A model generated the notes under the pieces. That model was not told where the DNA came from. It searched no databases and worked only from the letters and a program-made list of their open reading frames with translations. A program made the translations under genes and the position numbers. A stretch of DNA of 64,000 nt from UBA1845 sp002338715. GTDB lineage: Bacteria; Planctomycetota; Phycisphaerae; UBA1845. The DNA lies in contig DAORAL010000022.1 in NCBI GenBank assembly GCA_035344155.1, positions 35,203 to 99,202 on the forward strand, read 5' to 3'. Of the stretch, positions 9,787 to 18,138 are shown in pieces; position 1 is the first letter of the stretch, and every line of letters starts with the position of its first letter.

Positions 9787-10578
9787 ATGCAAAAGTCGAT
9801 CTGGGCAGTCAGCGTCCTAATGATCGCAAGCCAACTGGGCGGTTGTGCGGAGAACGCAGGATCGCATGAGCAACATTCAAAACAAATGGATAGAACTGTG
9901 GATGCGGACACTTCAGGACACCATCACCACCATTCAGACGATCAGACACCAATCGATTGTCCAATGCACAACCAATCCCAACATCACCAGCACGGCCACA
10001 ACCATAAGCCTTTCGCGAGCACCGATGAATACATCGCACATCTGGACCGCAGCGACCGAGACCAATGGCAAAAGCCGGATGAAGTCGTATCGGCGCTGGG
10101 TTTGAAGGGAACCGAAACGCTGGCGGACATTGGCGCGGGGTCGGGGTACTTCTCGTTTCGATTCGCGAAAGTTCTGACGGACGGTGACGTGATCGCGCTG
10201 GATATTGAACCCGAGATGATCACGCATATTCAGAAGCGTGCCATCGACGAGGGAGTCCAGAACGTCACAGCCAGATTGGCAAAGGCTGACGACCCGTCGG
10301 TTCCGAACTCGGCTGACTGGGTTTTTATCTGCAACGTGCTGCATCACATTGAGAATACAGAGGCATGGCTAACCCGCCTCCACAATCAGTTGAGCCCGGG
10401 CGCCAAGGTTGCGATCATCGAATTCAAGCCAGGCGAGCTACCTGTCGGACCGCCGGAGTGGATGAAGATCGCGCCGGAGAAAGTAATCGAGATTTTGGGG
10501 GCAGCAGGGTTCTCGCTCAGCCGTCAGGAGAGTGACTTGCTCCCTTATCAAGACCTATTTGTGTTCATACGGAAATAA
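9787..10578 (+). CDS. Lipoprotein with His-rich segment and class I SAM methyltransferase domain
   Basis: From the ATG at 9787 the 263-residue product starts with a lipoprotein signal peptide with the lipobox LGGC at Cys20. A GGAG sits about 10 nt upstream, which favours this start over the ATG at 9772. Residues about 40-75 are very rich in His with interspersed Asp and one Cys, a likely metal-binding segment. The rest is a class I SAM-dependent methyltransferase: motif I LADIGAGSGYF near 112, then an acidic strand end (ALDIEPE), then CNVLHHI. The combination is odd because SAM is not expected outside the cytoplasm. The substrate is unknown. Confidence 0.72.
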   Translation: MQKSIWAVSVLMIASQLGGCAENAGSHEQHSKQMDRTVDADTSGHHHHHSDDQTPIDCPMHNQSQHHQHGHNHKPFASTDEYIAHLDRSDRDQWQKPDEVVSALGLKGTETLADIGAGSGYFSFRFAKVLTDGDVIALDIEPEMITHIQKRAIDEGVQNVTARLAKADDPSVPNSADWVFICNVLHHIENTEAWLTRLHNQLSPGAKVAIIEFKPGELPVGPPEWMKIAPEKVIEILGAAGFSLSRQESDLLPYQDLFVFIRK

Positions 10579-10605
10579 CGCGAATGGTCAAACAGTCGGC
10601 GCGCA

Positions 10606-10650
10606 GAAAGAAGGCGACCCACATCCCGTGGATCGCCTTCTTTCGTTTTT
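10606..10650 (+). terminator. Strong hairpin terminator between convergent genes
   Basis: A 17-bp stem with one G-T pair, GAAAGAAGGCGACCCAC against GTGGATCGCCTTCTTTC, is followed by GTTTTT. The A-rich left side means it may also act for the leftward gene that ends at 10714. Confidence 0.85.
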
Positions 10651-10713
10651 GCTGTGTCACACAATACCGAAAAGGTTCGCCGTTTGCGAACCTATGCAGT
10701 CATGCGATTGAAA

Positions 10714-11103
10714 CTAGCGGGTTGGGAAACGGAAGTTCTTTCCGTTGCGGGTCGGGCTGGTGGCGACAATGAAACCACCCGACTTGTTGTAAGCGACGGC
10801 CTTGATGCTGCTCTTGCCGAACTGCTTGGCCAGGGTCGTCTTGGCTGAAGCGACACTCCAGTTCTTCTTCTGGGTATTGCTCTTCGATGCCGAGCCGGCC
10901 CAACGATTGAGCTGGTTCTGCGAAACGTTCTGAATGACGGCGCCCTTTTCGACCCACTTTGAGAACGAGTTGAGCTGTGAAGGCGAAGGACGGTGGCTTG
11001 AAGCCGGACCGGTCGTCTGATTGGCCAAGGTCTTGAAGAAATTGGCTTTTTTCTGGAGGTTTGCACGGACACTTGCGTAAGTGGTTTTCTTTGAAGCTGC
11101 CAT
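10714..11103 (-). CDS. Small basic Lys/Ser/Asn-rich protein, function unknown
   Basis: This 129-residue protein is rich in Lys, Ser, Asn and Ala, with a high positive charge and almost no acidic residues. There is no signal peptide or membrane segment. The start is supported by GGAG 8 nt before the ATG at 11103. The C-terminal third (KAVAYNKSGGFIVATSP) has a beta-strand character. The charge and size are compatible with a nucleic-acid-binding or nucleoid-associated protein, but I recognise no family. It is a single gene, convergent with the methyltransferase gene and separated from it by a strong terminator. Confidence 0.6.
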   Translation of the reverse strand: MAASKKTTYASVRANLQKKANFFKTLANQTTGPASSHRPSPSQLNSFSKWVEKGAVIQNVSQNQLNRWAGSASKSNTQKKNWSVASAKTTLAKQFGKSSIKAVAYNKSGGFIVATSPTRNGKNFRFPTR

Positions 11104-11531
11104 ATTGGATTCTCCGTTTTTCTCTTTAAATACAGATCTAAGTGACACAACAGGCCATTCAAAGTCTGAATGAACCATTTTGTTCAGGTGCCGATTTATC
11201 GGTGGCTCAGCTGAACGTCTTGAATTATTCATGCTGAAAACGGAGGCGCATGCTTTGAACGCCCGATAACACAACCAATAACGCGGATTTGAGCCAGCGA
11301 GGGCTTGGGATTTTTTGTTGGCTGCGGTTTGGCGATAGCAGAACAAGCGAGGCAAGCCGCCATAAGAATTGGTCGTTGCACAGTAAATAGTTCGTCAAAG
11401 ACAACGGGCCGAAGAGTCGATTTTATTATTGACGGACGCCAATCGAATGAGGCGGCGTTTCGGAACCGGTATCGCTGCACTTCGATCTGTTACTGCTTTG
11501 GGCTCCAAGAACGTTAGAGAGATTATATCCG
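11104..11531. other. Divergent intergenic region
   Basis: This 428-bp stretch between the small basic protein gene and the HDOD-GGDEF gene should hold both promoters. I see no convincing gene, repeat or conserved RNA in it. Confidence 0.4.
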
Positions 11532-13007
11532 GTGAATACTGCGCTTTTGTCTTCTATTGTGAACTCTGATGCGCTGCCTTCAATTCCCGCGGTTGCGCTG
11601 AAGGTAATCGAACTTTGCAGAGAAGATGACATTGACATCCAGGATGTCGCCGACGCCATTTCGACGGATCCGGCGCTGACGCTTCGGATGCTCAAGTCTG
11701 CAAACTCATCGATCTTCGGAATGTCAAAGACGGTCAGTTCGCTTCCACAGGCCATGGTTGTCCTGGGAATTCGAACCGTCAAAGTGATGGCATTGGGATT
11801 TGCACTGGCAGATACGGTCAAGGGCGGCAAGAAAGGGCGCTTTGACTATCCGCGATACTGGCGACGTTCCTTGACGACTGCGGTAGCCGCACGGCTCATC
11901 GCACAGGAGTTTGGTGGTGTTCGCAAGGACGAAGCGTTTGTCGGCGGACTGCTGAGCGACATCGGCATGATCGCCGCCGAGCGTCACAATCAGGCACAAT
12001 ACGACAAGGTCATCGAGCAACACCTGGCCGGTCACGGTCGGATTCACGAAATTGAACAGGAAGTGCTGGGGATCACGCACGCCGATGTCAGCGCCATGAT
12101 GCTTGCAAACTGGAGCATGCCCGAGGCGATGAGCCATGCCATTCGGGCGCACCACGGAAACGGCCTGGAAGATCTGGACCCTCGCGCCAAATCGCTCGGT
12201 ACGATTCTCAATGCGGCATCCGAGATTGCCAGCTTGTTTTCGGGTGACGTTGATCCGTCCTGTTCGGAAGAAATCTTCAGCTCCGTCGCAAAGATGTGCG
12301 GGGTTTCGCGTGAGTTCCTCGACAGCGTCATGGAGGTGCTTAATGATAACGTGAGCGAGGCGGCTGAGATGTTCAGCGTCGATCTCGGCGACGAAATCTC
12401 ATTTGACCAACTTCGACACTCCGCGATGATGCAGTTGACCCACCTTTCGATGAGTGCCGAGCAGGAGCGCGTGTCAGCGCAGAGTCAAATCGAGTCGTGG
12501 CGACATCGCGCGCAAACCGACAAGCTTACGGGGGTCGCCAACCGCCAGGCGTTTGACGACCACTTGGCCAACACCGTTCAAGATGCCATCGAATTGCGCG
12601 GTGAATTGGGCTTGATCATGATGGACATCGATCACTTCAAGAAACTCAACGATACCCATGGCCATCAAGCCGGCGACGAAGCGTTGCGTCGGGTTGGATC
12701 GTGCGTTGAGAAATTTGCCGAAGAATCGCGTTTTGTCGCTCGGTATGGCGGCGAAGAATTCGCGATTGTGGTAGCCGAGGCATCTGCCCGAAAACTTCGT
12801 GAATTGGCTGAAGAGGTGCGCGACAGCATTTCAAAGATTCGATTTCAGCACAACGGCACGCCGCTTCAATTCACCGCGAGCCTGGGGGCTGCACACGTCA
12901 GCTTTTCTGAAGAGACCGTCAACGCGGAAGAATTGATCCGTCGCGCCGACGAATGTCTCTACGGCGCGAAGCAGGATGGACGCAACCGGGTCGAGATAAC
13001 CTTCTAG
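11532..13007 (+). CDS. HDOD-GGDEF signalling protein (putative diguanylate cyclase)
   Basis: A 491-residue cytoplasmic regulator starting at a GTG codon. An HDOD domain occupies about residues 10-210 (PSIPAVALKVIELC, then STDPALTLRMLKSANS). A GGDEF domain covers about 330-490 with the active-site sequence RYGGEEFAIV near 404-413 and the upstream metal loop MMDIDHFKKLND. The signature is intact, so c-di-GMP synthesis is likely. I see no RxxD inhibitory site before it, so classical product inhibition may be lacking. There is no receiver or sensor domain, so input presumably comes through the HDOD domain. Confidence 0.88.
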   Translation: MNTALLSSIVNSDALPSIPAVALKVIELCREDDIDIQDVADAISTDPALTLRMLKSANSSIFGMSKTVSSLPQAMVVLGIRTVKVMALGFALADTVKGGKKGRFDYPRYWRRSLTTAVAARLIAQEFGGVRKDEAFVGGLLSDIGMIAAERHNQAQYDKVIEQHLAGHGRIHEIEQEVLGITHADVSAMMLANWSMPEAMSHAIRAHHGNGLEDLDPRAKSLGTILNAASEIASLFSGDVDPSCSEEIFSSVAKMCGVSREFLDSVMEVLNDNVSEAAEMFSVDLGDEISFDQLRHSAMMQLTHLSMSAEQERVSAQSQIESWRHRAQTDKLTGVANRQAFDDHLANTVQDAIELRGELGLIMMDIDHFKKLNDTHGHQAGDEALRRVGSCVEKFAEESRFVARYGGEEFAIVVAEASARKLRELAEEVRDSISKIRFQHNGTPLQFTASLGAAHVSFSEETVNAEELIRRADECLYGAKQDGRNRVEITF

Positions 13008-13042
13008 CGATCGCCCGAGTTTCGCTCGACAGTGTGCTGCGC

Positions 13043-13918
13043 TCAGTACGAGTATGGGTCTTCCGTGCTCGCCGTCATCAACAGCATCACCACGGCAATC
13101 GCCACCGGGATGATGGACAAAACCTGCACAACGGCGAATCTCTTCCACCCCTTGAGCTTGCCCATCGGACAAAGTGTTGCAATTGCAACCATCAACGGCG
13201 TGATCGAAGTCAATACATACGCCGTCGGGAAGGATTTGCCATCCGAGTCAGGGTTAAAGAAGTAGGCAAGGAACGCCAGGACCGGGATCAGAATTGATGG
13301 AAACGCCATCGATCCGCGAATCGGTTCACGCTTGTCCAGCAGAAGACATACGAGGAATAGGAAGCCAAGCACCGCCGCAATCGATCCGCAGATCTGGGCG
13401 AACTTGGCCTGGTTGGCCAATACGACAACGATGGACGTCAGAATCGTGCCGATCGTCACCATGAATAGCGGCGACAACCCGTGTCGCTTTCGACTCAGGT
13501 GTGACGTGGATTCGAGGTTGGCGAAGATTGCAATGGCAATTCCGCCGACCCACCAGTTGCGCTTGTCGGCGAATATTTCCCAGGTTGGAAAGACCAGCCA
13601 CGCGAGCGCCAAGGAAGTCGCGATCCACATGACCATGCGCAGGATAGTGATGCGCGATATCAGCGGCATGATGAGGGCAGCCGCCGTCGCGCTCCAGATC
13701 ACCACAAGTATCCACTGCCAATGTTCCTTCGGCGGAACAGCAGTCTTGGGAAACATGGCGAAAAATGCCACCGTCAAGGCGATGCCGCAAGCGATCGCCG
13801 GCAAAGGATCGGCCTGGCGCTCATCTTTCAAGCGCCAGAACCGATTGCCGATCAGTATCAAGACAACAAGCGTCGCAACGGGAGCGGCTACGCCCTCTAA
13901 AAAAAACGCAAATTCCAT
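13043..13918 (-). CDS. Polytopic membrane protein, function unknown
   Basis: This 291-residue protein has about eight or nine hydrophobic segments, the first at the N-terminus (EFAFFLEGVAAPVATLVVLIL). Two short charged loops occur (RFWRLKDERQADP and KREPIRGS). I recognise no transporter signature or enzyme motif. It faces the HDOD-GGDEF gene convergently and lies 26 nt downstream of the YceI gene on the same strand, so the two may be co-transcribed. Confidence 0.6.
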   Translation of the reverse strand: MEFAFFLEGVAAPVATLVVLILIGNRFWRLKDERQADPLPAIACGIALTVAFFAMFPKTAVPPKEHWQWILVVIWSATAAALIMPLISRITILRMVMWIATSLALAWLVFPTWEIFADKRNWWVGGIAIAIFANLESTSHLSRKRHGLSPLFMVTIGTILTSIVVVLANQAKFAQICGSIAAVLGFLFLVCLLLDKREPIRGSMAFPSILIPVLAFLAYFFNPDSDGKSFPTAYVLTSITPLMVAIATLCPMGKLKGWKRFAVVQVLSIIPVAIAVVMLLMTASTEDPYSY

Positions 13919-13944
13919 GGTGCCTGGTTTTCAGCAGAGTGTGC

Positions 13945-14529
13945 TTAGCCGCGCTTTCCGCCTTCGAGGGCGACAATCACGCGAACATCGTCACCGAGGG
14001 CTTCCAGTCCATACTCCATGCCGAATTCGCTTCGCTTGATCGTGAAGATGGCTTCGATGCCTTTGCTTTCGCCTTGTGGGCCGCTTGCAGCGCCGGTTTG
14101 GACGACGTCGATGGTGATCGACTTGGTGACGCCGTGACAGGTGAGATCGCCGGTAACTTTCAGCGTGTCTTTTTCGCCTTTTTCAACTTTGGTGCTTTTG
14201 AAACTTATGGTCGGGAATTCGCGGGCGTTGAAGAAGTCGGGGCTCTTGAGATGACCGTCGCGCTTCTTGTTGTTGGTGTCGACGCTTTCGGTTTTGATGA
14301 CGACGTCGAATGAGGAGTCAGCCGGATTGTCCGCCAACGTGAACGTTCCGCTGACTTCGTTGAAGCGCCCGTAGAACGGCGCGGTGTTCTTGTGCATCAC
14401 GCGGAACAATACGCTCGAATGCCCGCCGTCAATCGTGAGTTCATCGGCAAATGCACTCGACGCGTGGCCCGCACAAATACCTATAAGCAAGACGGCACAC
14501 ACCTGCGTTTTTAATGACATGTTCTTCAT
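13945..14529 (-). CDS. YceI family periplasmic protein
   Basis: From the ATG at 14529 (GGGAG 8-9 nt upstream) the product has 194 residues, with a Sec signal peptide that ends around AFA. The mature part is a complete YceI lipocalin-like beta-barrel domain: HSSVLFRVMH near the start, GTFTL, then DGHLKSPDFFNAREFPTISFKS, then GDLTCHGVTKSITI. YceI proteins bind long lipids such as polyisoprenoids in the periplasm. The segment between 14530 and 14690 probably holds its promoter. Confidence 0.88.
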   Translation of the reverse strand: MKNMSLKTQVCAVLLIGICAGHASSAFADELTIDGGHSSVLFRVMHKNTAPFYGRFNEVSGTFTLADNPADSSFDVVIKTESVDTNNKKRDGHLKSPDFFNAREFPTISFKSTKVEKGEKDTLKVTGDLTCHGVTKSITIDVVQTGAASGPQGESKGIEAIFTIKRSEFGMEYGLEALGDDVRVIVALEGGKRG

Positions 14530-14692
14530 GGCGTACTCCCGTGATAGATTGATTTCAATTCCATTGCCTTCGGATCCAATTCCGATTTTGGGCCCGCAGA
14601 CTGTATCTGCTCGCGAACCCGACGCCAATGGCTTGTTACACAGCAGGGACATCGATCGGTATGTCTCGTGTTCTGGGGCGACAATGTCAATG

Positions 14693-14735
14693 AAAAAAGG
14701 CGGCAGCGAACCTGAAATTTGGTCCGCCACCGCCT
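14693..14735 (-). terminator. Rho-independent terminator of the pseudopilin/PEP-CTERM cluster
   Basis: On the minus strand AGGCGGTGGCGGACC pairs with GGTTCGCTGCCGCCT (some G-T pairs) and is followed by a run of T. It lies about 50 bp after the stop of the dockerin-like gene that ends at 14783. Confidence 0.85.
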
Positions 14736-14782
14736 GTTATTTACTGCGTCCTCAGCCGCTCTTGGCGGACAATGGGATCGAG

Positions 14783-15511
14783 TTACTCGCCTTCGAACGC
14801 CGGTTCGATTGCCTGATAGTCTACGGCATCGACGTCATCGTCACCGTCAAAATCGAAGCAGCCGCAATGCGAGGCCATCGTTGACTCACCCGAGCCGGTG
14901 AAGCAGGTTTGGAATTCCGCAAAGTCCAGCAAGTCGACATCTCCGTCTTGATCGAAATCGCCCAGGTTTTCAACCGGGACGAACTGCCAATAGAGCGTCA
15001 CGAAATCCGAAACATATTCCGGAATTCGATTGCCCACGGCATCACCGACGTAGACTTCGTAGATGGCTTCGTATTTGCCGCAGGTGTCTGCTGCGTACCA
15101 GTTGTGGGTCATGAAACCATTCCACTGCCAGACGACATCTGACCCTTGCGTCCCGAAGATGGGGGCAAACGTGCCTTGTTCAAACGCGAGCAACCCCTCG
15201 GATTGACTTTGCAATTCGACGAACACGCCCGCACCGGATGGGATGTCCACGATGCCGCCGATCAGCCAACCGTATTGGCCGTTGTACGACTGACCATCAA
15301 GGACGCTAGCCGCACCGGCATAAGTCTCGCCGTAATCCTGCAGCCACAAACGTTCATTGGGGTCGCCATCCACCGACACGGTGACGATCTGGTTGATGAC
15401 CGTGACCTGCAAGTGTTTCATCGGCCCGCCCAGTTGCGGAGACGCGCCCATCGCTTGGGCTGCGCACGGCAAAAAGGAAAGAAACGCGATCGCTCTTGCA
15501 AGGCTACTCAT
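14783..15511 (-). CDS. Secreted protein with C-terminal dockerin-like EF-hand pair
   Basis: A 242-residue exported protein with a signal peptide ending near AQA. The middle (about 50-185) is homologous to the upstream PEP-CTERM protein: shared GETY, VLDG, YNGQYGW, APIFGT and MTHNWYAA segments. The last ~60 residues hold two calcium-loop motifs, DFDQDGDVDLLDFAEF and FDFDGDDDVDAVDY, as in dockerin type I repeats. The start codon overlaps the upstream stop by 4 nt (ATGA), so translation is coupled. The function of the shared domain is unknown. Confidence 0.75.
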   Translation of the reverse strand: MSSLARAIAFLSFLPCAAQAMGASPQLGGPMKHLQVTVINQIVTVSVDGDPNERLWLQDYGETYAGAASVLDGQSYNGQYGWLIGGIVDIPSGAGVFVELQSQSEGLLAFEQGTFAPIFGTQGSDVVWQWNGFMTHNWYAADTCGKYEAIYEVYVGDAVGNRIPEYVSDFVTLYWQFVPVENLGDFDQDGDVDLLDFAEFQTCFTGSGESTMASHCGCFDFDGDDDVDAVDYQAIEPAFEGE

Positions 15512-16164
15512 CGCGCAGTCCTCGCCGTACCGCGACGCCTTCGAAGAACCACAATCGCGCCTCCAGCAAGTAAGAACGCGCTCGTCGGTTCGGGAACGTT
15601 GGTCCAGGTCAAGGTGACGTTGGCTGACGTGTAAGCCAAGTTCTCCACACCGGTGGTTTCGTCGCCGACGTAGACTCTGTATGTCGCGGAGTAATCCCCC
15701 GGAAGGGCAGCCGCATACCAGTTGTGCGTCATCATTCGGTCGAAGCGCCAGATGTCCGACGATCCATCGGTACCAAAGAGCGGCGCGTAGGTGTGCGATG
15801 CCTTCATCATGCGCATCCCACCTTCATACGTTTCCAGACCTGCCGTCTGCGATTCGAGTTCGATCCAGATCGCATCACCGGTTCCGGGTACGTCAAAGCC
15901 TTCGTAAATCCAGCCGTATTGATCGTTGTAGGCTTTGCCATCGAGCACGTCAGCGGGCGCGGTGTAAGACTCGCCGAAGTTCACGAGATCGAGCGGACTG
16001 GAAGCAAGGTCTGCATGCACCACTACATTCGATCCGTCGAGGCTGACACCCACATGCTTCATGTTCATGGCGCCGTTGACGTTCTGCGGCCAAAGGTCTG
16101 CGAACGCAGCGGTCGAAGTCATTGCGAGAGTCGCAGCAATCACCGCGACATTTTTGATGTTCAT
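15508..16164 (-). CDS. Exported protein with PEP-CTERM sorting signal
   Basis: From the ATG at 16164 (AAGGAT about 9 nt upstream) the product has 218 residues with a signal peptide ending near AFA. The C-terminus is a clear PEP-CTERM tag: VPEPTSAF, a hydrophobic helix, then RRRR. Such tags are processed by an exosortase during export to the surface. The central domain is paralogous to the next gene's product, which ends in dockerin-like repeats instead of this tag. The family of the shared domain is not recognised. Confidence 0.8.
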   Translation of the reverse strand: MNIKNVAVIAATLAMTSTAAFADLWPQNVNGAMNMKHVGVSLDGSNVVVHADLASSPLDLVNFGESYTAPADVLDGKAYNDQYGWIYEGFDVPGTGDAIWIELESQTAGLETYEGGMRMMKASHTYAPLFGTDGSSDIWRFDRMMTHNWYAAALPGDYSATYRVYVGDETTGVENLAYTSANVTLTWTNVPEPTSAFLLAGGAIVVLRRRRGTARTAR

Positions 16165-16201
16165 ATCTTGTTTATCCTTATTGATTGGGCACACGCCAAA
16201 G

Positions 16202-16942
16202 CTATTGGGCGGTGCCGGGGTTCCAGTTGTCATGTGACGATTGCTCGTCATCTGTTTTTTCAAATGTCTTTTCAAACTTGAGGTTTTCGACATGCCCGTC
16301 GACAAATGTGTAACCTGCGTTCGGGCGATGGCGATCCTTGTGCACCTCGGCGGGGGCGTCGTACTTTGACCAGAAGTGGGCCATCAGATGATCGGACGAC
16401 ATCGACGACATCAGCGAGTCATCTCCCACTTCGGCGAAGAGGACGGTTCCGCCAGGCCGCGGTATCTGATCCAACAGACGCCATGTTCGATCTCCCGATT
16501 CTGCAACCGAAAGTTCGAAGTAGACGTTGAGGCCATAACTCCAGTACGGCGGACCATCCGGTTGTGCACGACGCCTGTCGAAACCACAGCGATAGTTCGT
16601 GTTCAGGAGTTTCACCCAGCTTGAATCATTCATCTTGCTGGACCAGGGTTCCGTGCCCGTGTACTTCACAAATGCGTAACCCCACGGCAGACCGTTTTGA
16701 AAACCGAAACCCGCCGAGTGATGACTGCGCGGAAAACGGTTGTCGTATTCGTCCGCGTAGAACTGGTTGAAACGTCCCAGCTCACGTAGGTTGGACAGGC
16801 ACGCCACGCGTTTGGCCTGGTTGCGGGCGCTTTGCAGATTGGGCAGCAGCACCGCGACCAACAGCGCGATGATCGACACCACAACGAGCAACTCGATCAG
16901 CGTAAACGCAGACCGGTGGCGCGTTGGTTGAACCAATTTCAC
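16202..16942 (-). CDS. Prepilin-type pseudopilin with H-x9-DG C-terminus
   Basis: This 246-residue protein starts at GTG (AGGAG 6-7 nt upstream). It has a type IV prepilin N-terminus, SAFTLIELLVVVSIIALL, cleaved before Phe by a prepilin peptidase. The C-terminal region holds HRPNAGYTFVDGHVE, matching the H-x9-DG motif of the large pseudopilin-like families expanded in planctomycetes. It probably belongs to a type II-secretion-like pseudopilus. It is followed by the PEP-CTERM and dockerin-like genes on the same strand (37-nt gap, then 4-nt overlap), which suggests a surface-export operon. Confidence 0.88.
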   Translation of the reverse strand: MKLVQPTRHRSAFTLIELLVVVSIIALLVAVLLPNLQSARNQAKRVACLSNLRELGRFNQFYADEYDNRFPRSHHSAGFGFQNGLPWGYAFVKYTGTEPWSSKMNDSSWVKLLNTNYRCGFDRRRAQPDGPPYWSYGLNVYFELSVAESGDRTWRLLDQIPRPGGTVLFAEVGDDSLMSSMSSDHLMAHFWSKYDAPAEVHKDRHRPNAGYTFVDGHVENLKFEKTFEKTDDEQSSHDNWNPGTAQ

Positions 16943-17032
16943 ATTGATTCTCCTCTGTTGTTGGAGATCCGGAGGCGCACAGCGCCACCAGGTCCGATTG
17001 ACGAATCGGAATTTAATTCCGGTCGGTTTTCG

Positions 17033-17506
17033 CTAGGAGAGGAGCGATCGTGGAGGGGGCGGTTCGAGTGTCAGCGGTGTGATTGGGCCCAGCCGGTCAT
17101 CAGCCGGGATTTGGCAGACAACGTGCCTCGTGAGTATCAAGTCGCAGCTTTCGACCGTGGGCGGAGCAATGATGCCCATTGCGGTCCAGATGACCGCAAT
17201 ACCCTGGCACGATTGCGATTGAATCACCCAACCAGACTTGGGTGTCGCGGTTTTTTTGGGTGACTTTGTCGAGCAGCAGCCGCCGGTCGGTGCTTGCGTC
17301 TTGAGGCTGAGTTTCGGGGCTGGAGGGGCGCAGCAACACGCCGTTTTGCACATTAGGGCGTTTGTGCAGCCGCAGCCGTGGTCCTTGCATGGAAAATCTT
17401 CGTCGCTATCTGGAACCTGCGGCGGCAATGGAAATCCAATGATGGCCAGCAGCAAGGCGAGGATGGTCATCGTGGAGGTTAGTTGTCGAATGCGTACGTG
17501 AAACAT
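17033..17506 (-). CDS. Small Cys-rich exported or membrane-anchored protein
   Basis: A 157-residue protein with an N-terminal hydrophobic segment (about 12-27). A dense cysteine cluster follows: CKDHGCGCTNALMCKTACCC and then GGCCSTKSPKK. The second half has a few further cysteines and a Pro-rich tail. The thiol density suggests metal binding (copper- or zinc-type), but no defined family is recognised. It lies 90 nt upstream of the pseudopilin gene and 35 nt downstream of the ftsB-like gene on the same strand. Confidence 0.6.
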   Translation of the reverse strand: MFHVRIRQLTSTMTILALLLAIIGFPLPPQVPDSDEDFPCKDHGCGCTNALMCKTACCCAPPAPKLSLKTQAPTGGCCSTKSPKKTATPKSGWVIQSQSCQGIAVIWTAMGIIAPPTVESCDLILTRHVVCQIPADDRLGPITPLTLEPPPPRSLLS

Positions 17507-17541
17507 TGGTACTCGAAACGTTGGGCGAAACCCAAGACCGC

Positions 17542-18138
17542 TTATTGGGACGGGGGAGTTGTAGCATCCGACGTGGGTTTTGGCCAGAAGATGGCAAACG
17601 CAGCGATGAAAAGCGCAATCGAGAGCGCCAGGATCAACTCACGTGCCGGACTTTGGACAAAAATCCGATCGTAATCAATCGCAGGCAACCTTGAAGAAAT
17701 GCGGGCCAATGGAGCAGGCAATTGCGCTGCGACGGGTCGCTCTCGATCCGATTTGTGTACGACCAAACCTTCAGGATCATCGAGCGTTGCCACTGCGGGA
17801 TCAATCTCGCCGACGTGCAGAATCTGTTCTTCGGGGTTTTGAAAACCAAGTTCGCGTCGGGCAAGGCGGGCGATCACCACGGGGTCGTTGTGGATCGCGT
17901 CGAGGCGCTTGCGCATGATCTCAAGTTCGCGCTGGGCATCTTCCATCTGAAGCGCGCGAACCTGCTCGGTGACCGTGGCGTCCTGATACTCGCGCCAGGC
18001 GGGAAGCACCATGCAAGGGAGCATCCCAGCCAGCGACAGACCGATCAGGCACCAGAACACAATCCCCGCACTGTCTCCAGGCGGAATTGGGTCCTCGTTA
18101 AGCTCGAGTGATTTAGTTTGTTGGCGATCCGTGCCCAC
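17542..18138 (-). CDS. Septum formation initiator (FtsB/DivIC-like) protein with extra C-terminal membrane helix
   Basis: I place the start at the GTG whose first base is the last base of the enolase stop (TAGTG), giving 198 residues. A membrane helix (about 22-42) is followed by a coiled coil (about 45-75) and the FtsB/DivIC-type motif DPVVIARLARRELGFQNPEE. The order eno-ftsB is conserved in many bacteria, which supports a cell-division role. Unusually, a second hydrophobic helix (ELILALSIALFIAAFAIF) lies near the C-terminus after a Pro/Ala-rich stretch. A longer reading frame extends into the enolase gene but is not needed. Confidence 0.75.
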   Translation of the reverse strand: MGTDRQQTKSLELNEDPIPPGDSAGIVFWCLIGLSLAGMLPCMVLPAWREYQDATVTEQVRALQMEDAQRELEIMRKRLDAIHNDPVVIARLARRELGFQNPEEQILHVGEIDPAVATLDDPEGLVVHKSDRERPVAAQLPAPLARISSRLPAIDYDRIFVQSPARELILALSIALFIAAFAIFWPKPTSDATTPPSQ

